The notes beneath the pieces were generated by a model. It saw only the letters and a program-made list of their open reading frames with translations, was not told the DNA's origin and searched no databases. From assembly GCA_964372215.1 (NCBI GenBank), contig CAYJQC010000044.1, forward strand, positions 1 through 29,083: a DNA stretch of 29,083 bases, given 5' to 3'. The position numbers and the translations under genes were made by a program. The first letter of the stretch is position 1; each line of letters opens with the position of its first letter. This DNA comes from DAIMFL01 sp964372215 (GTDB lineage Bacteria > Pseudomonadota > Alphaproteobacteria > Dongiales > Dongiaceae). Below, one piece after another: positions 14,289-21,128 of this stretch.

Positions 14289-14480
14289 ATGCCACAGACG
14301 TTGCCACCGCGACTGTCCGACAAGACACGGGCTCGAGATCAGATGAACCGCAGCCTCGACAGTGCAATCGAGGAAGCGGAGCGCGTTGGGTATGTCTCCG
14401 TCGAAGAGGGGCGGCGGCGCGTCGACGAGATCCTGAAGCGTATCGATCTGCGAGCCGCTGCCGGTCAGATCAAGCCTTAG
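14289..14480 (+). CDS. Antitoxin of a ParE-like module
   Basis: This 63-residue protein (MPQTLPPRLSDKTRARDQMN...AIEEAERVGYVSVEEGRRRV) ends RIDLRAAAGQIKP. Its size, the SLDSAIEEAERVGYVS helix and its position 9 bp before a ParE/RelE-type toxin frame mark it as the antitoxin of the pair. I chose 14289 because GAGG lies 7 bp upstream; the longer frame from 14208 starts in the 19-bp repeat. The gene is open although its toxin is broken, so it is now an orphan antitoxin that could still neutralise related toxins. Confidence 0.65.
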   Translation: MPQTLPPRLSDKTRARDQMNRSLDSAIEEAERVGYVSVEEGRRRVDEILKRIDLRAAAGQIKP

Positions 14481-14489
14481 CGGCCCCCC

Positions 14490-14813
14490 GTGTCATACCG
14501 TTTGACACCGCAAGCACAGCGGGAACGAGAAGCTGCGCTTGAATATCAGGCGGACGAGTGAGGCCAAGCCGCGGCACACGCCTTATCGACGGCGTTTGAC
14601 GAAATCTTCGAGCAGGTTGGCGGGTGGTCTCCGCCCGGCTCCATGCGCGAACAGTGGGCCGATCGACAGTATCGATGGCTTACGGTGGGGCGATGCCCGT
14701 ACTTCGTTGTCTGGGCTCATGGAACTGATGCTGGCGATCGCGTGATCGTGCGCATTCTCCATGCAAGGCGAGACCTCGGCCGCTTGATGGCTCAGACCGA
14801 GGACTGGGATTAG
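14490..14813 (+). pseudogene. ParE/RelE-family toxin interrupted by one stop codon
   Basis: The frame from the GTG at 14490 reads SYRLTPQAQREREAALEYQA DE, then meets TGA at 14559-14561 (codon 24). It continues without other interruption as GQAAAHALSTAFDEIFEQVG to the genuine-looking end RVIVRILHARRDLGRLMAQT EDWD and TAG. ParE-like proteins have Trp here (EYtaeqWG), so a TGG to TGA change is the likely lesion. The total, 107 codons plus stop, is normal for ParE. The C-terminal V.RILHARRD motif, which is important in active toxins, is intact. Without readthrough the toxin is dead. Confidence 0.8.
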
Positions 14814-14972
14814 GCTGAGCACCCAGCGCGGCGCACGACGTCGACAGAGCACGTCGAACAGCAAGGTCGCGACCCAACGCCACTCGGCCAGGCGACACAC
14901 GCCGGCGCGGCCGGCCCCGGCCGTCTCCTATCAGTCAACGATGCATGCCATCGCGATGCACGGCGCGCACAC

Positions 14973-15118
14973 TGTGAAACCGCGCGATTCATTATTTCCC
15001 GGACGAATACCCCTCTGATTCAGTATTTCCCGGATTCCGATTCACTTTTTCGCGGATTCCGAGCACCTAAGTCGTTGATTCTGCTTTGGCGCCGATTCAG
15101 GTTCTGGGAGACGCTACA
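14973..15118. repeat. Insertion-sequence end with tandem subterminal repeats
   Basis: Three direct repeats of the form GATTCA.TATTTCCCGGA occur at about 14986, 15018 and 15040. The stretch starting near 15063 resembles the first 55 bases of the window and is identical to them over its last 31 bp. The zone ends at ..CTACA (15118), only 35 bp from the ABC ATPase stop codon. Tandem subterminal repeats and TG..CA termini are features of IS21-like elements (family knowledge). No transposase or helper gene is present, so it is a solo end or deletion remnant marking the border of the accessory block. Confidence 0.55.
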
Positions 15119-15152
15119 ACTGCGCGCAGGTTGCCGCCGACCCCGCCCTGGC

Positions 15153-15941
15153 TCACGCCGTCGCGCGCAGCGCCTCGAGCTCGGCTTCGAGGTCGACCAG
15201 CTCCTTGCCGCCGGCCATCAGCTGCACCACGCGCTCGCGGCTGATCTCGGCGCGCGGGAAGGTGCCGAGACTGCGGCCGCGGTTGAGCAGCGTGAAGGTG
15301 TCGCCGACGGGATAGGCGTGCTGGATGTTGTGGGTGATCAGCACGACGCCGAGCCCGCGCGCCCGCGCCTGGGCGATCAGGCGGAGCACGATCGAGGCCT
15401 GGTGGACGCCGAGCGCCGAAGTCGGCTCGTCGAGGATCAGCACGCGGGCGCCGAAATGCGCGGCCCGGGCGATCGCCAGGCATTGGCGCTCGCCGCCCGA
15501 CAGCGTGCCGACCGCCTGGCCGGGATCGCGCACGTCGATGCCGACCTTCACCATTTCGCTGCGCACGGTGTCGTTGATGTGCTGCCAGCGCAGCCGGCGG
15601 AACGGGCCCCAGCCGGTGGTCGGCTCGCGCCCCATGAAGAAGTTGCGGGCGATGCTGATGAGCGGGATGGTCGCCAGGTCCTGGTAGACCGTGGCGATGC
15701 CGTGATCGATCGCGGCGCGCGGCGATTCCAGGGTCACCGGGCGGCCGTTCACCAGGTACTCGCCCTGCGACGGCGGGTGCACGCCCGACAGGATCTTGAT
15801 CAGGGTCGACTTGCCGGCGCCGTTGTCGCCGAGCAGGCAGTGGACCTCGCCGGCGCGGACCGCGAACGATACGTCCTTGAGCGCGATCACCGATCCGAAG
15901 TACCGGCTGACGCCGCGCAGTTCGACCAGGGGCGTGTCCAT
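15153..15941 (-). CDS. Sugar ABC transporter ATP-binding protein (inositol locus)
   Basis: This 262-residue protein is a complete single ABC domain: Walker A GDNGAGKST, Q-loop VYQDLA, signature LSGGERQ, Walker B VLILDEPT and switch histidine in ITHN. CUT2-family sugar importers usually have a fused double ATPase of about 500 residues; the single-domain form is like FrcA of rhizobial fructose transport. It energises uptake with the adjacent permease and binding protein, most likely of myo-inositol given the locus. I chose 15941 (MDTPLVELRG) because GAGAGG lies 7 bp upstream; an ATG at 15956 overlaps the permease stop and would add five residues. It is the last gene of the leftward operon. Confidence 0.9.
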   Translation of the reverse strand: MDTPLVELRGVSRYFGSVIALKDVSFAVRAGEVHCLLGDNGAGKSTLIKILSGVHPPSQGEYLVNGRPVTLESPRAAIDHGIATVYQDLATIPLISIARNFFMGREPTTGWGPFRRLRWQHINDTVRSEMVKVGIDVRDPGQAVGTLSGGERQCLAIARAAHFGARVLILDEPTSALGVHQASIVLRLIAQARARGLGVVLITHNIQHAYPVGDTFTLLNRGRSLGTFPRAEISRERVVQLMAGGKELVDLEAELEALRATA

Positions 15942-15955
15942 CGCGGCGCCTCTCA

Positions 15956-17065
15956 TCACGTCGACTCGGTCGCGCGCTTGCGGACGTAGTTGTTGAACAA
16001 GACCGCGATCAGCAGCATCGCCCCCATGAAGGCCTTGAACCAGTCGGTGTCGATGCCGGTGTAGAAGATGCCCATCTGCGCCATGCCGAAGATCAGCGCG
16101 CCGAACATGGCGCCGATGGCCGAGCCGTAGCCGCCGGTCAGCAGGGTGCCGCCGATGACCGCGGCGATGATCGCCTCGAACTCCTTCTGCAGGCCGCGCG
16201 AGGTGTCGGCGGAGCCGACGCTGAGCACTTGGATGGCGGCGAACAGCGTCGCGGCGCAGGCGGTCAGGATGAACAGCGAGATCTTCACCCGGCCGACGGG
16301 TACGCCGACATTGCGTGCCGCGTTGGCGTCGCCGCCGACCGCGAAGATCCAGTTGCCGGCCCGGGTGCGCAGCAGGATCCAGGTGGCGAGCGCGGTCAAG
16401 CCGAGCCACCACAGGATCGAGACCGGCGCGGCCTGGACCTCCGGCAGCCCGTCCGGGCGCCGGCCGACCACGCCGATATCGGCGAGCAGGCGGAACACCG
16501 GCTGGCCGAACTCGCCGCTGAACAGCGGCGCCAGCCAGTCGGCCGCGGCGTATTCCTTGATCTGGGAGACCTGGGTGCGGCCGGTGATCAGGCGGGTCAG
16601 GCCGAGCGTCAGGCCGCGCAGGATGAAGAGCGAAGCCAGGGTCACGATGAACGACGGCAGGCCGGTCTTGACCACCAGCAATCCGTTGAGATAGCCGACG
16701 ACGACGGCGGTGGCGAAGGCGAGCAGGATGCACAGCCAGATCGGCCAGCCCAGGGTGGTCGCGGGAATCGCGATGATGACCCCGGCCAGGGCGATCATCG
16801 AGCCGAGCGAGAGATCGAACTCGCCGCCGATCATCAGCAGCGTCACCGCCACCGCCAGGATGCCGAGCTGGGCGGAGACCTCCAGGAAGTTGATCGTGCC
16901 GCGGGCACTGAACAGGCCGCTGTCGCCGGCGACGACGCCGAAGAACACGAAGATCAGGATCGTGCCCGCGACCGCCCCGAGCTCGGGCCGCCGCAGCGTC
17001 TGCGCCAGGAAGGAGGAACTTCTCAAACGCTCGTCGCGTTCAACGCCGATGTCGCTCATGTCCAT
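15956..17065 (-). CDS. Sugar ABC transporter permease (inositol locus)
   Basis: This 369-residue inner-membrane permease of the CUT2 type has many hydrophobic segments, for example GTILIFVFFGVVAGD, LGILAVAVTLLMIGGEFDLS and FGALIFGMAQMGIFYTGID. The GGEFDLSLGS motif and the late GGTLLTGGYGSAIGAMFGAL loop, which contacts the ATPase, are typical of the RbsC/FrcC group. It sits between the binding-protein and ATPase genes and overlaps the latter's alternative start. Substrate assignment to inositol is from context. The reading frame is intact and of normal or slightly long size. Confidence 0.9.
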   Translation of the reverse strand: MDMSDIGVERDERLRSSSFLAQTLRRPELGAVAGTILIFVFFGVVAGDSGLFSARGTINFLEVSAQLGILAVAVTLLMIGGEFDLSLGSMIALAGVIIAIPATTLGWPIWLCILLAFATAVVVGYLNGLLVVKTGLPSFIVTLASLFILRGLTLGLTRLITGRTQVSQIKEYAAADWLAPLFSGEFGQPVFRLLADIGVVGRRPDGLPEVQAAPVSILWWLGLTALATWILLRTRAGNWIFAVGGDANAARNVGVPVGRVKISLFILTACAATLFAAIQVLSVGSADTSRGLQKEFEAIIAAVIGGTLLTGGYGSAIGAMFGALIFGMAQMGIFYTGIDTDWFKAFMGAMLLIAVLFNNYVRKRATEST

Positions 17066-17180
17066 CCCGAACCGCTGCAGGACGCAAGGCGCCTGTCATG
17101 CTGCTGCAGATTGCGCCGGGCGGGAAGGGAGGACGGGCCCGCCGCTGCCGGCGGCCTGCCCTCCCGTTCGCCCGGCCCGG

Positions 17181-17206
17181 GCGGCTCCGGACCAGACCGG
17201 AGCCGC
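17181..17206. promoter_or_regulatory. Strong hairpin between binding protein and permease genes
   Basis: GCGGCTCCGG and CCGGAGCCGC are perfect 10-bp arms around ACCAGA, inside the 161-bp gap between the binding-protein stop and permease start. A second, weaker GC-rich repeat lies at about 17115-17178. Hairpins here are known in other ABC operons to stabilise the upstream message, giving excess binding protein over membrane components. No T-run follows on the minus strand, so full termination is unlikely. Confidence 0.6.
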
Positions 17207-17226
17207 GGGGCGCCGGAACTCCCGGC

Positions 17227-18162
17227 TCAGCGCACGCCTTGCTTGGCGAGGTCGATGACCGACGCGGCCTCGCCCTTGGTCACGAAGCCGGGACCGGTCG
17301 GGTAGTCCTCGATCGGCGCCAGCTTGTAGCGCTTCATCAGGTCGAACATGACGACCGGGATGTAGCCCATGAGGTATTGCTGGGCGTCGATGCCCCACTC
17401 CATCTTGCCGTCGGCGACCGCCTGCAGGATGGTCGGCGACAGGTCGAAGGTGCCGAGCTTGATCGAGCCGCCGAGCCCGGCCTCGTCGACCGCCGCGAGT
17501 GCGGGGTCGGCGCCGGCGGAGCCGACGGTCAGGACGAACTGCGTGTCGGCGTGGCTCTGCAGATGGGCCAGGATGCGACCCTTCATCTCGACCGGGTCCA
17601 TGACGCCCTGCAGCACCGGCACCTCGGCGCCGAGGCCCTTGGAAAAGCCGGCGCAGCGGTCGTCGAGGCTGATGTTGCCGACCTCGTGGTTGACGCAGAC
17701 GGCATTGCTGACGCCGAGCGCCTTGACCTTCTCGCCGGCGGCGACGCCGGCCTCGTACTCGGACTGGCCCATGTAGAGCAGGGCGCCGAGCTTGCGCGAC
17801 AGCTCCGAGCCGCCGGAGTCGACGACGATGACGGGGATGCCGGCCGCCACCGCGGCCTGCACCTCGGGACCGATGGCGTCGGTGTCGGGAATCGACACCA
17901 CCAAGCCGTCCGGCTTGGAGGCGATGGCGGCCTCGAGCAGGCGCACCATGGCCGGCATGTCGAAGGTCTCCGGCGCGCGGTACTCGGCGTCGACGCCGAG
18001 CGTCTTGGCGGCGTCGTCGACGCCGCGCTTCACCACCGACCAGTACTGGTCGGCAGCCTGGCCGTGGGTGACGAACACCACGCGCGTCGGATCGGCGTTG
18101 GCCACCGATGCTCCCAGCATCAGGGCGGCAGCAGTCAGCAACAGCGTTTTCAGGGCTCGCAT
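17227..18162 (-). CDS. Periplasmic sugar-binding protein (inositol locus)
   Basis: This 311-residue protein has a clear signal peptide (MRALKTLLLTAAALMLGASV ANA) and then a Peripla_BP_4 fold of the ribose-binding type. Recognisable pieces are RVVFVTHGQAADQYWSVVKR, GLVVSIPDTDAIGPEVQAAV, the IPVIVVDSGG strand, GNISLDDRCAGF and GIDAQQYLMGY. It captures the sugar or cyclitol in the periplasm for the adjacent permease. Inositol is the likely ligand from position, though binding-site residues do not settle it. GGAGAGG precedes the start. It lies downstream of the oxygenase gene with a 128-bp gap. Confidence 0.9.
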   Translation of the reverse strand: MRALKTLLLTAAALMLGASVANADPTRVVFVTHGQAADQYWSVVKRGVDDAAKTLGVDAEYRAPETFDMPAMVRLLEAAIASKPDGLVVSIPDTDAIGPEVQAAVAAGIPVIVVDSGGSELSRKLGALLYMGQSEYEAGVAAGEKVKALGVSNAVCVNHEVGNISLDDRCAGFSKGLGAEVPVLQGVMDPVEMKGRILAHLQSHADTQFVLTVGSAGADPALAAVDEAGLGGSIKLGTFDLSPTILQAVADGKMEWGIDAQQYLMGYIPVVMFDLMKRYKLAPIEDYPTGPGFVTKGEAASVIDLAKQGVR

Positions 18163-18290
18163 TGTCCTCTCCTGTCCCGTGAGGCGCGCTGTGTTGCGCG
18201 CCGCGCATCTTGCCGGCTCGTTGGTTCTTGGTGGTCCGGGGCGGAGCGCCGGCTTGCTCCCTCCGGTCTAGGCGGGCCAGGAAGGACCCG

Positions 18291-19178
18291 CTAGCAGCTA
18301 GCTTCGCGCAGGTAGGGAACCAGCACTTCCCGTGTACCTTTGCGTGCATAGGGGTCGACGCCGCGCACCATGAACACGTCGCGCATGTCGTCGGTATGTG
18401 GCATGCGGCCCTCGTCGTCCCACGGCAGCAGCGATTCGGCGCTCATGCAGTGGAAGACCAGGGCGCGGCGGAAACTGTCGGAGGTCGCGTTGGGCAGCGA
18501 CTGGTGCAGCAGGTAGCCGTTGAAGAACACCGCTCCGCCGGCCGCGATCTCGACCGGCATGGCCGCCGATTCCGGCCACGGGAAATCGCCGGCGGCGGGG
18601 CTGCCGTCGAAGCGGGAATCGGAGATCGGCCGGGTCGGGTACAGCACGCCCGGCTGTTGCGACCCGGGCAGCACCCACAGACAGCCATTGGCGATGGTCG
18701 CGTCGTCGAGCGCGATCCACACCCCGCACAGCGAGCGGTCCCGGGTCGGGATGAAGAACTCGTCCTGGTGCCAGGCCTGGCCGGGCTTGCCCGGGCCCTT
18801 GATGAAGAGCATCGACTGCATGCACTTGACGTTAGGGCCGATCGCGGCGCCGAGGGCGGCCACCACGCCGGGATGGAACAGGGCTTCGCGCATCGCGCCG
18901 GAGATCTTGTGCGGGTGATGGATGCAGAGATAGCGGTGCAGCACCTGCGCCGCATCCAGTTCGGCCGCGCCGTCCGACAGTCCGCGGACCGCGCCGCGCT
19001 CGCCGCGGCCGATCGCGGTCACCTCGTCGCGCAACGCCGTGACCCGGCTGCGGTCGAACAGCCTCGGCGCGACCATGTAGCCGTCGCGCCGATAGCGTGC
19101 CGCCTTGCGGCGCCAATGGACGAGCGCGGGATCGTCGGGCGCCGGCGGTGCGCCGGACAGGCGGGGCTGCACGGTCAT
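18291..19178 (-). CDS. Phytanoyl-CoA dioxygenase-family oxygenase
   Basis: This 295-residue protein belongs to the PhyH family of Fe(II)/2-oxoglutarate oxygenases. AWHQDEFF supplies the HxD iron ligands. VWIALDDATIANGCLWVLPG S is the characteristic family strand pair. FNGYLLHQSLPNATSDSFRRAL provides the distal histidine and the arginine that binds 2-oxoglutarate. Its start overlaps the regulator stop by 4 bp (ATGA), so it is coupled to the RpiR-type gene and precedes the transporter. Such an enzyme is not part of the standard inositol pathway. It may convert an inositol derivative or another imported compound into a pathway intermediate. The chemistry is sure at family level; the substrate is not. 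Confidence 0.88.
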   Translation of the reverse strand: MTVQPRLSGAPPAPDDPALVHWRRKAARYRRDGYMVAPRLFDRSRVTALRDEVTAIGRGERGAVRGLSDGAAELDAAQVLHRYLCIHHPHKISGAMREALFHPGVVAALGAAIGPNVKCMQSMLFIKGPGKPGQAWHQDEFFIPTRDRSLCGVWIALDDATIANGCLWVLPGSQQPGVLYPTRPISDSRFDGSPAAGDFPWPESAAMPVEIAAGGAVFFNGYLLHQSLPNATSDSFRRALVFHCMSAESLLPWDDEGRMPHTDDMRDVFMVRGVDPYARKGTREVLVPYLREASC

Positions 19179-20074
19179 TCGGGCCTTCCCGCCGCGGCCG
19201 AAGCGGCCTTCGTGCCCGCCGCCTTGCCCGCGGACTTGCGGCCCTGGGCGCCCGGCTTGACCAGGCGCTCGCCGAGGCTGACCAGCAGGCACAGCGCCAG
19301 GCAGGTCTGCACCGACAGCGAGCGGAAGCCTTCGACCTCCTCCTCGCGGATCTCCAGGCTGACGGTGGCGTGGCGCGCGATCGGGCTCAGCGCGCTGTCG
19401 GTCATGGCGATGATCGGCACGCGCGGCGCCAGCGCCTCGACCGCGGCCACCACCTCGGGTGAGTAGTCCTTGAAGCTGACCGCCAGCAGCACGTCGTTCT
19501 TGCCGACCAGCCGCAGCTGTTCTTCGAGCATGCCGCCCACCGAATCGATCAGGCAGGAGCGGATGCCGAGATGGGACAGCCCGTAGTTCAGATAGGCGGC
19601 GACCGGGAACGACCGGCGCTGCCCGAGCAGATGGACGATGTCGGCCTTGGCCAGGAGCTGCACCGCGCCGTCGAGCTGCGCCGGCGCCATGTTGTCCTTG
19701 AGATGCTCGAGCCCGACGATGGCGGCGTTGGCGAACTCCTCGATGATCGCCCGCGGCGCCGAGCGCCCGTTCTTGCTGTGGCGGGTGCGCAGGCCGCGAA
19801 TCCGGTCGGCGTAACTCGGGGTCTGCTCGCGCAGGCGGGCGCGGAACACCCACTGCATGTTGCTGAAGCCGTCATAGCCGAAGGTCTGGGCGAAGCGGAT
19901 CAGGCTCGACGGCTGGACCCCGGCGCGGCCGGCAATCACCGCGATGGTCTCCAGCGCCATGTCGTTGGGATGCTCGAGGGCGTAGGTGGCGACACGGCGC
20001 AGCACCTTGCTCAGCCGCTCGTACTCGGCGGCGATCGCCTCGCGCAGTTCGACATAGCTGCCGGCAGCCTTCAT
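19175..20074 (-). CDS. RpiR-family regulator, IolR-like
   Basis: This 299-residue protein has an N-terminal HTH_6 domain (SKVLRRVATYALEHPNDMAL...AGVQPSSLIRFAQTFGYDGF) and a C-terminal SIS domain (VHLLGQRRSFPVAAYLNYGL, VLLAVSFKDYSPEVV, PIIAMTDS) that binds phosphosugar-like effectors. In rhizobia an RpiR-type IolR represses the inositol genes and is relieved by a pathway intermediate (family knowledge). Its divergent position against iolB supports the same role here. The C-terminus carries an extra Ala/Lys-rich tail. It is the first gene of the leftward operon. Confidence 0.88.
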   Translation of the reverse strand: MKAAGSYVELREAIAAEYERLSKVLRRVATYALEHPNDMALETIAVIAGRAGVQPSSLIRFAQTFGYDGFSNMQWVFRARLREQTPSYADRIRGLRTRHSKNGRSAPRAIIEEFANAAIVGLEHLKDNMAPAQLDGAVQLLAKADIVHLLGQRRSFPVAAYLNYGLSHLGIRSCLIDSVGGMLEEQLRLVGKNDVLLAVSFKDYSPEVVAAVEALAPRVPIIAMTDSALSPIARHATVSLEIREEEVEGFRSLSVQTCLALCLLVSLGERLVKPGAQGRKSAGKAAGTKAASAAAGRPE

Positions 20075-20244
20075 GCGACCTGTCTATCATGGCCTGCCGC
20101 GCGAATGCAAAAAATATTCTAACTTGCGCCGATGAATAGAACGGGTATTTCATGATCCCCGAACGCCGCGGAATGCGGCACTCTCGGGCCGATGCCGCGC
20201 GGCCGGCCCGCGGGCAGGGACGCGATCGAACGACGGGGGAGGCC
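20075..20244. promoter_or_regulatory. Divergent control region of the inositol locus
   Basis: All inositol genes radiate from this 170-bp gap. It contains the most AT-rich stretch of the right half (GCAAAAAATATTCTAAC at about 20107-20123). TTCTA at 20118 and TAGAA at 20137 form a loose inverted repeat that could bind the RpiR-type regulator. GGGGGAGG before the iolB start is a strong ribosome-binding site. No exact promoter can be assigned by eye. Confidence 0.5.
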
Positions 20245-21066
20245 ATGACGCTGCACATCACCTGGTTTCGCGGCGGATTTCCGCCGGGCTATACGCCGGT
20301 CACCCGCACCGACGAGGTGAGCGACAACGCCGGGATCGAGTTCGCGGTGCTGCGGCTCGCCGCCGGCCAGACCCATCGGGCCGAACTGGCGCGCGAAACC
20401 GCGTTCCTGCTGATGGACGGCGAGGTCGCGATCGGCGCGACTGACGTCGCGACGGCCAGGGTCGCCCGGCGCTCGCTGTTCGACGAAAGCGCGACCTGCC
20501 TGCACGCGGCCGCCGGCAGCGTGGTGGAGATCGCGGCGATCGGCGATGCCGAGCTCACCGTGTATGCCTGCGACAACCCGAAGCCGTTCCCGGGCCGGCT
20601 CTATCTGCCGCAGGACGTGGCGAACGAGCATCGTGGGCAGGGCCAGGTCGGCGACGCCTGCTATCGCTTCGTGCGCACGATCTTCGACAAGCGCAACGCG
20701 CCGGAGGCGGCCGACCTGGTGCTCGGCGAGGTCATCACCTTTCCGGGCCGCTGGTCGAGCTATCCGCCCCATCACCACGCCCAGCCGGAGATCTACCACT
20801 ACCGCTTCACCCGGCCGGAGGGGTTCGGCCATGCCGAGCTCGGCGATGCGGTGCTCAAGGTGAAGGAATTCGACACGGTGAAGATCCTCGACGGGGTCGA
20901 CCATCCGCAATGCGCGGCGCCGGGCTATGGCATGTACTACGCCTGGGTGATCCGCCACCTGCCGGGCAAGCCCTACGGCATCCCCGATTTCACCGAGGAG
21001 CATCGCTGGACGATCGAACCGGACGCCGGGTTCTGGATGCCGAAGCTGGATGGCGCCGGGCGATGA
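20245..21066 (+). CDS. iolB: 5-deoxy-glucuronate isomerase
   Basis: This 273-residue protein of the expected IolB length isomerises 5-deoxy-D-glucuronate to 2-deoxy-5-keto-D-gluconate in myo-inositol breakdown. The double-cupin metal region YPPHHHAQPEIYHYRFTRPE and the later GMYYAWVIRHLPGKPY stretch are characteristic. I chose the ATG at 20245 (GGGGGAGG upstream, TLHITWFRGG...) rather than the longer frame from 20152, whose first residues do not look coding. It is the first gene of the rightward operon; iolC follows after 62 bp. Confidence 0.93.
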   Translation: MTLHITWFRGGFPPGYTPVTRTDEVSDNAGIEFAVLRLAAGQTHRAELARETAFLLMDGEVAIGATDVATARVARRSLFDESATCLHAAAGSVVEIAAIGDAELTVYACDNPKPFPGRLYLPQDVANEHRGQGQVGDACYRFVRTIFDKRNAPEAADLVLGEVITFPGRWSSYPPHHHAQPEIYHYRFTRPEGFGHAELGDAVLKVKEFDTVKILDGVDHPQCAAPGYGMYYAWVIRHLPGKPYGIPDFTEEHRWTIEPDAGFWMPKLDGAGR

Positions 21067-21128
21067 CGCCGCGGCCGGGAGGCGCGACGTGAGCCGCCGG
21101 CGCAGGGATCGGCGGGAAGCGAGACCGC

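Noticed and set aside
14583..14900. Minus-strand 105-residue frame across the ParE-like toxin
   Set aside because: It is antisense to the toxin frame, whose plus-strand translation matches the family over its whole length apart from one stop.
15153..16733. Single 526-residue minus-strand frame covering the ATPase and much of the permease gene
   Set aside because: Only the last 262 residues have ABC ATPase character. The rest is an Arg/Pro-rich shadow of the permease in high-GC DNA.
18210..19466. 418-residue plus-strand frame opposite the oxygenase and regulator
   Set aside because: Antisense GC artefact; no start context and no recognisable motif.
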